Shown here: positions 55,865 to 64,000 of the stretch, piece by piece | Layout: every line of letters begins with the position of its first letter | Numbering within the stretch: position 1 is the stretch's first letter | From: Nitrospira_D sp035465795 | GTDB lineage: Bacteria > Nitrospirota > Nitrospiria > Nitrospirales > Nitrospiraceae | NCBI RefSeq assembly: GCF_049546785.1 | Contig: NZ_JBMWAN010000001.1 | Span: 496,001-560,000 of the forward strand | Length of the DNA: 64,000 bases | Direction: 5' to 3' | Notes under the pieces: model-generated | Databases searched by the model: none | Told to the model about the DNA's origin: nothing | Seen by the model: only the letters and a program-made list of their open reading frames with translations | Made by a program: the position numbers and the translations under genes

Positions 55865-55957
55865 TCACGCATGCCGAGGGCATAAAAAAACCCTCTCGCC
55901 GTGGCCGGCAAGAAGGTTGGGTTGTCTGAACCGGCCATGGCCGGAAATTGCGTTCAT
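55865..55957 (-). CDS. putative pyr leader peptide (30 residues)
   Basis: A 30-codon frame with an AAGGAG ribosome site seven bases before its ATG runs through the terminator hairpin and ends in TGA just 13 bases before pyrR. It starts MNAISGHGRFRQPNLLAGHG. Its codons over the U-run are GTT TTT TTA. The arrangement resembles the E. coli pyrBI leader, where translation close to RNA polymerase prevents termination at low UTP. Confidence 0.5.
   Translation of the reverse strand: MNAISGHGRFRQPNLLAGHGERVFLCPRHA
55884..55916 (-). terminator. rho-independent attenuator terminator upstream of pyrR
   Basis: On the minus strand an 11-bp stem (CCTTCTTGCCG / CGGCGAGAGGG, with G-T pairs) and loop GCCA are followed by seven T. 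It lies before, not after, a gene, so it is an attenuator. Confidence 0.85.
55931..55944 (-). promoter_or_regulatory. palindrome able to form an antiterminator
   Basis: CCGGCCATGGCCGG is a perfect palindrome. Its 3' ten bases pair (9 of 10) with CCGGCCACGG in the ascending arm and loop of the terminator at 55884, giving mutually exclusive folds. Confidence 0.5.
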
Positions 55958-56073
55958 CTTGGCTCCTTGCTCACCTCGCAGGATGAGCGTTAAAGGTGTT
56001 GGTCATCTTACTGATGGGCCAGAGGGCTGTCAAGGCTAGGATTCAGGAGTCCCGCAGGGGATCCCCTCGTCCA

Positions 56074-56208
56074 TCAACTCTTTAGCTCTTTGTAGGACGC
56101 CGGCGGACTGGGGAGGTTGTTCAGATTGATGACGACTTTGCGGACCTTGTCGGAGGCCAGCAAGGCCTGAAGCCCCATGCGCGCGTCAAGGGCGTGCTGA
56201 ACCAATAC
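56074..56208 (-). pseudogene. possible C-terminal gene remnant or small protein
   Basis: The minus-strand frame reads VLVQHALDARMGLQALLASD, then KVRKVVINLNNLPSPPASYK and ELKS before a stop. It looks like real protein (amphipathic helix, then a strand) but has no convincing start; an internal ATG lies at 56178. I do not recognise the family. Confidence 0.3.
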
Positions 56209-56255
56209 CTGTTTCGGTCTCTCCAGCAGACTCTGGAGATGGAGGCAGGAAAAGG

Positions 56256-56948
56256 CTAGGGGTGCTTGATCTCTTCGAGGGCGAATTGCTTCGGGAGCAG
56301 AACAGGGAGCACCAATCCGATCGGATCACCGCGCTTGATGGCCGTGGGCTTGTGGAGTTGGAGGAGAAAATTCGCGGTGAAGGCTTCGTAGTCCGGCAGC
56401 CACTCATACTGGTTCGGTGTCCGCTTGTACTCCTGCGTCTTAATCCCCTCCCAGATGCTGAAGGTCCGATCGGGGAGATGGTAGAAGGGGTTGGGGAGAT
56501 CCTTCATCATCAGGCCGACATGTTTGGGATAGTAGAAGCGAATCCCGCAGCAGAGTTTGGGATAGCCGCTGTTCAAGATCAGATCAACATACATGCCCGA
56601 AAATGTCTTGTAGCCAAGCAGCCGCTCTTCCGGCAGGATCGGCGGGGATTGCCACCGCACCCCGTCGGCCGTCCGGCGCAATTTGATATCCGCCGGGCAG
56701 CGGATGAGCCAGCCGTAGCTGCCGACAGTGCGCACCGGCCCGCAGTCGTCCGGCACCACCTTGTACCCGCTGGCGGCCAGCGCCCGCTGCTCGTCCAGCG
56801 TCATGTTGTTTAACATGGGGCGATGGGGATTGAAATCGAGCTTGAGCCGTTCCGGCGCAAAGGCGGTGGAGTACTCCCGCTCCCAGTAGATGATGATCTT
56901 GTCGCCCGCCTCTTCGGCGGACATCGGTTCTTGGGTCGGCTCGCTCAT
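56256..56948 (-). CDS. protein of unknown function
   Basis: A 230-residue soluble protein without a signal peptide or membrane helix. Notable blocks are IIIYWEREYSTAFAPERLKLDF, GPVRTVGSYGWLIRCPADIKL, LNSGYPKLCCGIRFYYPKHVG and PNQYEWLPDYEAFTANFLLQL. I do not recognise a family. The gene follows 56990-58780 by 41 bases in the same direction, so the two may be one unit. No strong ribosome site at the ATG. Confidence 0.65.
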   Translation of the reverse strand: MSEPTQEPMSAEEAGDKIIIYWEREYSTAFAPERLKLDFNPHRPMLNNMTLDEQRALAASGYKVVPDDCGPVRTVGSYGWLIRCPADIKLRRTADGVRWQSPPILPEERLLGYKTFSGMYVDLILNSGYPKLCCGIRFYYPKHVGLMMKDLPNPFYHLPDRTFSIWEGIKTQEYKRTPNQYEWLPDYEAFTANFLLQLHKPTAIKRGDPIGLVLPVLLPKQFALEEIKHP

Positions 56949-56989
56949 GTGAATGACAGTAATCGAAGGAGGCTGACCGGTGCAAGAGG

Positions 56990-58780
56990 CTATGAACGGC
57001 GGACGTGAAACATGGTCAGCCCGCTACGTAATTTCGCCTTCGGCAAAATCGTCCTGTGCATGGCAAACGTCGGCAGTCTCTCGACGGCTTCTTCCCAATA
57101 AAGATGAAATCCGGCCTTCGCCAGCTCGTCCCCCAGACGCGCAGGGCCGACGAGAAAGGCATGGCCACCGGCCTTGATCCGCTGGGCAAGCATTCGCAGG
57201 CGGGCCGCGAGCAGACTCACCCGGTCAAATTCCTCATAGGGAAGCCAGACATAGGCAAGGTCATGGGATGCGCCGACGGGCATCGCCGGGGACAGGCCTG
57301 TCGAGAGGATAAACTGTGTCCGCTGGAGCCAGTCCCACCGTTGGAGTTCGGCGCACACGGTCCAGAGATGCTGCGCCTGCTTGAAGGCAAAAGCCGGATG
57401 GCAGACAGTGGCGACCACTTCACGAGGACGGTCGAACGGGATACAGGTCGAGATGACGGCGTCGCCGTTCTCGATCAAAATCCGCTCCGCCCGCAGAAGA
57501 ATCTGGCCGATTTCCCGGTCCTGTTCTGCCAGATCCTGCAGATAGTCGGCGACAAAGGGTTGCGCCGCCAACTCTCCGATCGGCGTTTCATCCTGGGCGT
57601 ACAAGAGGACAGCCCCGAAGACCTCACCGGGTTGGACGGTCGGAACGCCAGGCACGAACACCGAGCGCCAGTCTACGGGACTGACAGCCGGTGCCCCTTC
57701 AGATGCGGATGCCAGAGTCCTGCCGACATCCTGCGGCAGGCTCAGGTCTGCCGTACGATCCCGATCCTTCAACCGAAGACGCCCCTCCACGATCATAGCC
57801 GAGCGATCCCAGGCCGCCACCCGCCGCCCCTTGGGACTGACGTAGGACATTCCCGCCGGATCGTCGGCGCAAGTGACCTTCACCAACTGGCCGCCCCGCA
57901 CCGTCATACAGAAACGCTGGGCTTCGTCGAAATAGCGCAGCGGCCACGTATGTGACGGAAGCCACGTCAACTGATGGGCGCGAGAAGGATCCATGAAGAT
58001 CGCGACGGGATCTCCCCCACCAGGGGCCTGCGCCGTGAAAAAGCTGCTGAACAGTCCGAACGCCGCTTCAGAGGGATAGGTGGGAATGCCCCGATAGCGC
58101 AAGGGCCGCGGGGCCGGCTGGCCCTCGTTCTGATCATCATACAGCCCGCGAATCAATTCGAACGCGGCGGAGCCGGTGCCGGGCAGCAAGGATTTGAAGA
58201 GTTCGACCACGGGAAGGAAATCGATCCGGTCCCAATGCATGGCCCCCATGCAGGACATGAAACGGGCTTTGTCGAAAGAGCCATCTTCCAGCACATAAAA
58301 CGCGTCCTTGCGATGCCGAATGGTCGCCTGGCCGTGCGCGTCGATGACCAGATCCTCATCCCCGTAGAAGAACCGGACTTCTTCGATGGGCACCCGCATC
58401 GCCTGCGCCGCCATCTGCCGCAGATCTTCCGCCTTCAGCCGCTGCCAGCCCGGCTTGGTCGCCAGATTGAGCCGCGTCTCATTCACCAGCCCGCCCGGCT
58501 TCAGCCCCACCCACCGGCCCCAATCGAGCCGCAAGCGGGCGCGCCGCAAGATTACCGCACCCTTGGCATCCTGCCCCCACTCGCATTCATGAAGCGGGTG
58601 CCCCGCCGGATCGGTGGCCAGCATGCGCCGTCCATCCGGTCGATAGAACACGAGCTGGCCCGTCGCCCGGCGGACGACCCGCCCGCCGGCCTGATCGAAC
58701 CGTTGTGCCAAATCACGATTATCGGGGAATTGGATGGCTCCGGGAAAAGAGAAGGCGGTACGAAGGGGATCGCCAGACAT
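56990..58780 (-). CDS. large protein of unknown function, SAM-methyltransferase-like C-terminus
   Basis: A 596-residue soluble protein. The C-terminal third has EVVATVCHPAFAFKQAQHLW, SLLAARLRMLAQRIKAGGHAFLVG and RLGDELAKAGFHLYWEEAVE, reminiscent of the last part of a Rossmann methyltransferase, but no clear SAM-binding glycine loop was found. The N-terminal two thirds match nothing I know. The ATG follows the proA stop at once (TAAATG), so translation is coupled with proA. Confidence 0.7.
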   Translation of the reverse strand: MSGDPLRTAFSFPGAIQFPDNRDLAQRFDQAGGRVVRRATGQLVFYRPDGRRMLATDPAGHPLHECEWGQDAKGAVILRRARLRLDWGRWVGLKPGGLVNETRLNLATKPGWQRLKAEDLRQMAAQAMRVPIEEVRFFYGDEDLVIDAHGQATIRHRKDAFYVLEDGSFDKARFMSCMGAMHWDRIDFLPVVELFKSLLPGTGSAAFELIRGLYDDQNEGQPAPRPLRYRGIPTYPSEAAFGLFSSFFTAQAPGGGDPVAIFMDPSRAHQLTWLPSHTWPLRYFDEAQRFCMTVRGGQLVKVTCADDPAGMSYVSPKGRRVAAWDRSAMIVEGRLRLKDRDRTADLSLPQDVGRTLASASEGAPAVSPVDWRSVFVPGVPTVQPGEVFGAVLLYAQDETPIGELAAQPFVADYLQDLAEQDREIGQILLRAERILIENGDAVISTCIPFDRPREVVATVCHPAFAFKQAQHLWTVCAELQRWDWLQRTQFILSTGLSPAMPVGASHDLAYVWLPYEEFDRVSLLAARLRMLAQRIKAGGHAFLVGPARLGDELAKAGFHLYWEEAVERLPTFAMHRTILPKAKLRSGLTMFHVRRS

Positions 58781-60115
58781 TTACTCGCGGATCTGACCGC
58801 TCCCCAGGACCACAAACTTCGAGCAGGTCAGCTCTTCCAACCCCATCGGCCCCCGGGCATGGATGCGGGAGGTGCTGATCCCGATTTCAGCGCCGAGACC
58901 GAATTGATAGCCGTCATTGAGCCGCGTCGAGGCGTTCACCAGCACCGCCCCCGCATCGACCTCGCGGAGAAACCGCATGGCCCGCTGATAATCGGTGGTC
59001 AGAATCGCTTCGGTGTGTTGGGATCCGTACTTGGCGATGTGCTCCATCGCCTCATCCATGTGCTTCACCACCTTCACCGCCAGGATCAGATCCAGAAATT
59101 CCTTGCCGTAATCGTCCTCGGCGGCGGGTTTGGCCTCCGGCAGCAGTTGACAGGTCTTCGGACAGCCGCGCACTTCCACCTTGGCGGCCTGCAGCTTTTC
59201 CATCAGACGAGGGAGAAAGGTTCTGGCAATCGATTGATGGACCAGCAGGGTTTCCATCGCATTGCACGTCGACGGCCGCTGGGCCTTGGCGTTCACACAG
59301 ATCGCTTCGGCCTGCGCCTGGTCGGCGTCCGCATCCACATAAATGTGACAGACGCCGGCATCGTGCTTGACGACCGGAATCGTGGCATGTTCGGCAATCG
59401 TCCGCATGAGCGACGGCCCGCCGCGCGGGATGATCACATCGATGTACCGATCCTTTTTCAGCAACACGGGCACCACTTCACGATCAGGCCGCTCCACAAA
59501 GGTGATGGCTCCGGGAGGCACGCCGGCCTTCTCCGCCGCTTCCGCCAGCACCGCTGCGATAGCCGTGTTCGAATGAATGGCTTCGCTGCCTCCGCGCAGG
59601 ACGCAGACATTGCCCGACTTTAGGCAGAGCGCGGCGGAATCGGCCGTGACGTTCGGGCGGGATTCGTAGATGATGCCAATCACGCCGATCGGCACCCGCA
59701 CACGCCCCACCTGCATGCCGTTCGGCCTGGTCCACATCTTCGACATATCGCCCAACGGATCCGGCAGTTTCGCCACTTCCCTGATACCGGCCGACATCTC
59801 CTCAATCCGCTTATCCGTGAGGCGAAGCCGGTCGGCCATCGCCTTTTTCTCCGGTGTTGAGCCAAAGGCCTCGACATCCTTTTCGTTCGCTTCCAGCAGC
59901 TGCTCTTTCTTTTCTTCCAGGGCATCGGCCATCGCCTCCAGCGCGCGATTCTTCACCGCCGTGGACAAGGTCGCCAGCCGGCCGGCCGCCTGCTTGGCCC
60001 GCATGACCAACTCTTGGACATACTCCGGGATGGGCTGAAGCGGAACCTCTTGAAGATCCTTTGATTCGGCAGAGACTAAGGCCGTGTCGCGCTGCGGTTC
60101 GAGATCAGATGACAT
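58781..60115 (-). CDS. proA: gamma-glutamyl phosphate reductase
   Basis: A 444-residue ProA of the aldehyde dehydrogenase superfamily: VPIGVIGIIYESRPNVTADSAALCLKSGN, VCVLRGGSEAIHSN, the catalytic Cys in STCNAMETLLVH, and RINDG-type region LVNASTRLNDGYQFGLGAEIGIST. Reduces gamma-glutamyl phosphate to glutamate semialdehyde in proline synthesis. The ATG at 60115 behind AGAAGG is preferred; the frame is open to 60181. About 25 residues at the N-terminus (MSSDLEPQRDTALVSAES...) precede the conserved domain. Confidence 0.94.
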   Translation of the reverse strand: MSSDLEPQRDTALVSAESKDLQEVPLQPIPEYVQELVMRAKQAAGRLATLSTAVKNRALEAMADALEEKKEQLLEANEKDVEAFGSTPEKKAMADRLRLTDKRIEEMSAGIREVAKLPDPLGDMSKMWTRPNGMQVGRVRVPIGVIGIIYESRPNVTADSAALCLKSGNVCVLRGGSEAIHSNTAIAAVLAEAAEKAGVPPGAITFVERPDREVVPVLLKKDRYIDVIIPRGGPSLMRTIAEHATIPVVKHDAGVCHIYVDADADQAQAEAICVNAKAQRPSTCNAMETLLVHQSIARTFLPRLMEKLQAAKVEVRGCPKTCQLLPEAKPAAEDDYGKEFLDLILAVKVVKHMDEAMEHIAKYGSQHTEAILTTDYQRAMRFLREVDAGAVLVNASTRLNDGYQFGLGAEIGISTSRIHARGPMGLEELTCSKFVVLGSGQIRE

Positions 60116-60245
60116 GCAGTAACCTTCTCTGTGAGATGTTGCGTGGGGGACAGGATACCGTGCGAGTTTGAAGGGGGTCAAGGCACAAACCTGGTCGCCG
60201 GCACGCCCAAAGACAGTCTGTGCCGGCCGCAGGCTCCCGCTTCAA

Positions 60246-61253
60246 CTAGGCCAGGACTTTCCGGAAATACTCAATCGTTCTCAGAAGGGCATCCTCGAGC
60301 GGAACGTTGGGCTCCCACTGTAGCAGGGTGCGGGCTCGCTGGATGTCAGGCCGCCGCACCTTGGGATCATCGGCCGGCAGCGGGTGGTAGGTAATCTGGC
60401 TGGAGGACCGTGTCAGCTCGATCACCAGCTTGGCAATTTCCAGCACCGTCAGCTCGCGAGGGTTGCCGATATTCACCGGATTATGGATGCTTTCACTTGC
60501 CTCATCGTCCTGCTTGGCGTGGAGGAACTTGCGGTCTGTGCGTTGCTCGACACTCCTGTCCGACTCGATCATGAGCAAGGCAAGAATCCCCCTCACCAGA
60601 TCGTCCACGTAACAGAAGCTCCGCGTCTGAGAGCCATCGCCAAAGACGCTCAGCGGCTTGCCCTGTAACGCCTGGACAATGAAATTCGACACGACGCGCC
60701 CGTCGTGCGGCCGCATGCGAGGCCCAAAGGTATTAAAAATGCGCACGATCCTGGTATCGACCCCGTGATACCGGTGATAGGCCATCGTGAGCGCCTCGGC
60801 AAATCGCTTCGCTTCGTCGTAGACGCCGCGCGGACTGATCGGATTGACGTTACCCCAATACGACTCCGGCTGCGGGTTCACCAGCGGATCGCCATAGACT
60901 TCCGAGGTACTGGCCAAGAGCAATCTGGCCCCCTTCGCCTTGGCCAAGCCGAGGGCCTTGTGCGTCCCCAGGGCCCCCACCTTTAGCGTCGCGATCGGCA
61001 ACTCAAGATAATCCTGCGGACTGGCGGGTGACGCAAAATGCAAAATGGCATCCAGCGGCCCCTCTATGTGGAGGTAGTCGCATACATTGTATTTCATAAA
61101 GGAAAACCGTTCGTTCCCCAGCAGGTCCGCCACGTTTTCCACCCGGCCGGTCACAAGATTATCCATGCAGACAACCGTATGGCCTTGCTCAATCAGAGCC
61201 TCGCATAAATGGCTGCCTAGAAATCCTGCTCCGCCGGTCACCAGTATTCTCAT
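60246..61253 (-). CDS. UDP-glucuronate decarboxylase-like NAD-dependent epimerase/dehydratase
   Basis: A 335-residue extended short-chain dehydrogenase. NAD site VTGGAGFLGSHLCEALIEQG, the conserved LHFASPASPQDYLELPI, STSEVYGDP and the catalytic YDEAKRFAEAL, with the C-terminal RSFCYVDDLVRGIL. These are UXS features (UDP-glucuronate to UDP-xylose), though UDP-glucose/galactose epimerases are close relatives. Ribosome site AAAGGAATC before the ATG at 61253. Part of the exopolysaccharide/nucleotide-sugar group. Confidence 0.86.
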   Translation of the reverse strand: MRILVTGGAGFLGSHLCEALIEQGHTVVCMDNLVTGRVENVADLLGNERFSFMKYNVCDYLHIEGPLDAILHFASPASPQDYLELPIATLKVGALGTHKALGLAKAKGARLLLASTSEVYGDPLVNPQPESYWGNVNPISPRGVYDEAKRFAEALTMAYHRYHGVDTRIVRIFNTFGPRMRPHDGRVVSNFIVQALQGKPLSVFGDGSQTRSFCYVDDLVRGILALLMIESDRSVEQRTDRKFLHAKQDDEASESIHNPVNIGNPRELTVLEIAKLVIELTRSSSQITYHPLPADDPKVRRPDIQRARTLLQWEPNVPLEDALLRTIEYFRKVLA

Positions 61254-61458
61254 GAGATTCCTTTCTTCACACGATAGCAGGCGCAACGCCTGTTGCTGGC
61301 GCGTACTGTAGGGGAACGGCGGGATTCATGCAACCCGCTTACATGAAGTATTCGTAGTAACTATGGGATAAGAACCATAGGGAGTTCAGGAGGAGAGCCC
61401 CTGAGTATCGACGGCCGCGAGCGACCGCGCGCTTGCCGTGAGCCCATGAGCGGGTGAG

Positions 61459-61481
61459 CGGACAGCGAGAAACGCTGTCCG
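61459..61481 (-). terminator. perfect 9-bp hairpin downstream of the nucleotide-sugar dehydrogenase
   Basis: CGGACAGCG-AGAAA-CGCTGTCCG sits 8 bases after the stop at 61489. There is no clear U-run, so termination efficiency is uncertain. Confidence 0.5.
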
Positions 61482-61488
61482 CATCCGG

Positions 61489-62784
61489 TTAGAGACGCCA
61501 GTACGTGATCGTGCCCGGCACCTTCGCCGGATCGAAGATACTTTTCACATCGATCAGCACGCCGCCTTGCTGACTCCGCAACGGCTTCAGCACTTCATTG
61601 AGCCCCATGTCGAGGTAGGCCCGATGCGCGACTGCCACAATCACCCCATCGACATCTTGAATGTCCTTCCAATCGACGAGCGTGATGCCGTATTCATGCT
61701 CCGCCTCTTTCGATTCTGCGATCGCATCGTGCACCACCACCTGAATGCCGTATTCGCGAAGCTCAGCGATGATGTCTGGCACCTTGCTGTTGCGCAGGTC
61801 GGGAACATTCTCCTTGAACGTCAACCCTAGCACTGCCACCTTGAGATCAGAGACGGGACGCGATACCCGGCCCAACAGCTTCATCGTCTGCTCTGCGACA
61901 TACTTGCCCATACCGTTGTTGATCCGCCGCCCGGCAAGAATGACTTGCGGATGATAGCCCACGGATTCGGCTTTCGACGTCAGATAGTAAGGGTCGACTC
62001 CGATACAATGGCCGCCGACCAGTCCGGGCGCAAACTTCAGAAAGTTCCACTTGGTCCCGGCCGCGTCCAAGACCGATTTGGTGTCGATACCAAGACGATG
62101 GAAGATCAACGACAGCTCGTTCATGAGCGCAATGTTCAAATCCCGCTGAGTGTTTTCGATCACTTTGGCCGCTTCGGCGACCTTGATACTGGAAGCCCGA
62201 TGAATCCCGGCTTTGACGACTTTCCCGTACGTCTCGGCCACAATATCCAGCGATTCTGCATCTTGAGCCGAGACGACCTTCACGATCCTCTCAAGCGTAT
62301 GCTCTTTGTCTCCCGGATTAATGCGCTCCGGCGAATACCCGACCTTGAAATCCACACCGGCCTTCATCCCCGATTTCTTCTCAAGGATCGGCAGACACAC
62401 CTCCTCTGTGACGCCGGGGTAGACGGTCGACTCATAGACCACAATCGTCCCGCGCGCCAGATTGGCGCCGATTGTCTCCGAACACATCCGAAGCGCCCGC
62501 AAATCAGGCTGCAGTGCTTCATCGATGGGCGTGGGAACCGCCACGATGATGAAATCCGCCGCCTTCAGATCCGCCGGCTCCCAGGTATAGGTAATCCGGG
62601 TCTCGGCGAGATCCTTCTCCGACACTTCGCCCGTTCGATCGAGCCCTTTCCTCAACTCCTCGACTTTGACTTGATTGACATCAAACCCGATCACGGGCGC
62701 CTGTTTGCCAAACGCCACGGCAATCGGAAGACCGACGTACCCCAACCCAACAACGGCTACTCGACGAGAATTGTCTTGTTTCAT
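61489..62784 (-). CDS. nucleotide sugar dehydrogenase (TviB/WbpO-type UDP-HexNAc dehydrogenase)
   Basis: A 431-residue protein of the UDP-glucose/UDP-HexNAc dehydrogenase family: VAVVGLGYVGLPIAVAFGK, AVPTPIDEALQPDL, the catalytic LVGGHCIGVDPYYLTSKAE with the active Cys, and VLGLTFKENVPDLRNSKV. The DLRNSK and AEAAKVIENTQRDLNIALMNE patterns fit the TviB type, which makes UDP-GlcNAcA or UDP-GalNAcA. Ribosome site GGGAG. Precursor supply for surface polysaccharide. Confidence 0.9.
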   Translation of the reverse strand: MKQDNSRRVAVVGLGYVGLPIAVAFGKQAPVIGFDVNQVKVEELRKGLDRTGEVSEKDLAETRITYTWEPADLKAADFIIVAVPTPIDEALQPDLRALRMCSETIGANLARGTIVVYESTVYPGVTEEVCLPILEKKSGMKAGVDFKVGYSPERINPGDKEHTLERIVKVVSAQDAESLDIVAETYGKVVKAGIHRASSIKVAEAAKVIENTQRDLNIALMNELSLIFHRLGIDTKSVLDAAGTKWNFLKFAPGLVGGHCIGVDPYYLTSKAESVGYHPQVILAGRRINNGMGKYVAEQTMKLLGRVSRPVSDLKVAVLGLTFKENVPDLRNSKVPDIIAELREYGIQVVVHDAIAESKEAEHEYGITLVDWKDIQDVDGVIVAVAHRAYLDMGLNEVLKPLRSQQGGVLIDVKSIFDPAKVPGTITYWRL

Positions 62785-63012
62785 AACACTCCCGGGTATT
62801 TACAATTAGCCAGAGGCAACAATGGCAGAAGCCAAATTATCCGTCAAGGAAGAGAACCCTTCCCTTCATCCGTTTGGAGGAGGACTCCGGGACCATCACG
62901 AAGCGGCGGTTATGCCGCACGAAACTGGAACATCATTGACTCTGCATGTCCCCCGCCCGATAATCCCTCCATCGGCAGGACGCATCGCACACATTCGCAA
63001 GGACAATACACC

Positions 63013-64000
63013 ATGTCGGCTTTTTCCAGTCCTCTCCTGAGGCAATCTTGTGCCCTTCTCGTGCTTGCGTGTCTGGGATGCGACGGAATCTCCCCGGAAG
63101 CCAAAAAGGCAAAACACCAGGAGCGGGCCGCCACTTACATGGAGAAAGGCCAGCTTCAGGAAGCACTCATTGAATACCGCAATGTAATCCAGGCCGACCC
63201 CAACGATGCCGACGCCTACTACCGTATGGCTGTCATTCATTTGAAGCTTGGGGGCCTGATGAATATCCAGAAGGCCTTTGCCGAGCTCAAGCAGTCTCTT
63301 GAACTGAACAGCACCAACCGTGACGCCCGGGTCAAACTGGGCGAACTCTATCTCCTGGGAAACGATGCGGCAAAGGCTCGCGAACAGGCCGATATCATTC
63401 TGGCGTCGGCACCTCAAGATAAAGACGCGCTGGTCATTCGGGGACGCAGCCTGATCAATGAAAAGCGTTACCAGGACGGGGTGACGGAACTGAAGAAAGC
63501 ACTCGCCCTAGATCCCAAGAATGCGGGCATCTACCTGGAGCTGTCACGCGCCTATTTCTTGTTAAAGGATCCGGCGGCAGCGGAAGATATCCTGCAGCAG
63601 GGCCTGACAGCCAGCCCTGCCTCCACGGAAATCATGATTGCCATGGGAGATTTCCGCCTGGCGACAGGAAAGCCGGATCTCGCAGAGGCCGCGTATCGAC
63701 AAATTGTCGAAACGGCGCCTGCAAATGAAGAAGCCCAGATGCGTCTCGCCGGTTTCTATCAGCGGACCAACCAGCTAGCCGAAGCTGAAACCACTCTGCA
63801 AAAATGGGCGACCGCGTACCCCCAGGACGACAAGCCCCACATCCACTTGGGTGACTTCTATCACTGGCTGGGCAATCGAGACAAGGCCCTCACCAGCTAT
63901 CGGCACGCCGAAGAACTGAACGCCAATTCCGTGATAGCCCGCGACAAGTTGATCTCACTGTATCTTGATACCGGAAACTTGAGCGAGGCTGAAACCAGGG
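63013..64000 (+). CDS. TPR-repeat lipoprotein (PEP-CTERM/PrsT type), N-terminal part
   Basis: The gene runs off the window; 329 codons are present. Signal MSAFSSPLLRQSCALLVLACLGC ends in a lipobox Cys. It is followed by repeated TPR units of about 34 residues, e.g. YMEKGQLQEALIEYRNVIQA, then KAFAELKQSLELNSTNRDAR, EKRYQDGVTELKKALALDPK. Such a lipoprotein with many TPRs is typical of PrsT, found with exosortase/PEP-CTERM exopolysaccharide loci; this is likely but not proven. Divergent from the nucleotide-sugar gene at 62784. Ribosome site AAGGA nine bases before the ATG. Confidence 0.8.
   Translation, partial: MSAFSSPLLRQSCALLVLACLGCDGISPEAKKAKHQERAATYMEKGQLQEALIEYRNVIQADPNDADAYYRMAVIHLKLGGLMNIQKAFAELKQSLELNSTNRDARVKLGELYLLGNDAAKAREQADIILASAPQDKDALVIRGRSLINEKRYQDGVTELKKALALDPKNAGIYLELSRAYFLLKDPAAAEDILQQGLTASPASTEIMIAMGDFRLATGKPDLAEAAYRQIVETAPANEEAQMRLAGFYQRTNQLAEAETTLQKWATAYPQDDKPHIHLGDFYHWLGNRDKALTSYRHAEELNANSVIARDKLISLYLDTGNLSEAETR

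Overview
The window looks like a chromosomal segment of a free-living Gram-negative bacterium, most likely a Nitrospira-type member of Nitrospirota. The clues are a GC-rich composition, many outer-membrane lipoproteins, SYLF-domain and GH63-like proteins, and a PEP-CTERM-type TPR lipoprotein beside nucleotide-sugar genes. The assignment comes from gene content only; no rRNA, tRNA, CRISPR array, insertion sequence or prophage was recognised. Apart from the genes at 3132, 8749, 10055, 11379 and 63013, every gene called here lies on the minus strand.

Layout. 1-1760: the start of an RND efflux pump and its periplasmic adaptor. 2055-12511: scattered envelope genes (lipoproteins, a lipoprotein lipase, a DUF4105 membrane protein, a DUF3313 lipoprotein, a six-helix membrane protein, a SYLF lipoprotein, a DUF3015 lipoprotein) separated by long non-coding gaps. 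12653-18435: a co-directional set of SYLF protein, FadL-type outer-membrane channel, exported rhodanese, a protein closely resembling the desulfinase DszB with its Cys-His-Arg catalytic residues, and a patatin-like lipoprotein, headed by a convincing sigma-54 promoter. 18719-38683: a sugar block with two large GH63-like glucosidases, a GH13 enzyme, a SemiSWEET-like transporter, glucose dehydrogenase, gluconolactonase, a LOG-family protein, transketolase, 6-phosphogluconolactonase, 6-phosphogluconate dehydrogenase, glucose-6-phosphate isomerase and a CoA-disulfide reductase/rhodanese fusion. 38744-44401: MscS channel and small envelope proteins. 44604-55851: a ten-gene pyrimidine operon (pyrR-pyrB-pyrC-DUF4149-carA-sppA-M48 peptidase-carB-greA-SAM hydrolase) preceded by an attenuator that contains a leader peptide. 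56256-60115: two unrecognised proteins and proA. 60246-64000: UDP-sugar enzymes and a divergent TPR lipoprotein of the exopolysaccharide/exosortase type.

Two themes stand out. First, a regulatory motif TGTNGC-N5-GCNACA recurs in intergenic regions together with -24/-12 promoters, suggesting a sigma-54 regulon of envelope genes; one copy of the whole control region has lost the gene it once drove and now sits in front of an MscS channel. Second, the FadL/rhodanese/DszB-like set is a candidate system for taking up hydrophobic organosulfur compounds and releasing their sulfur.
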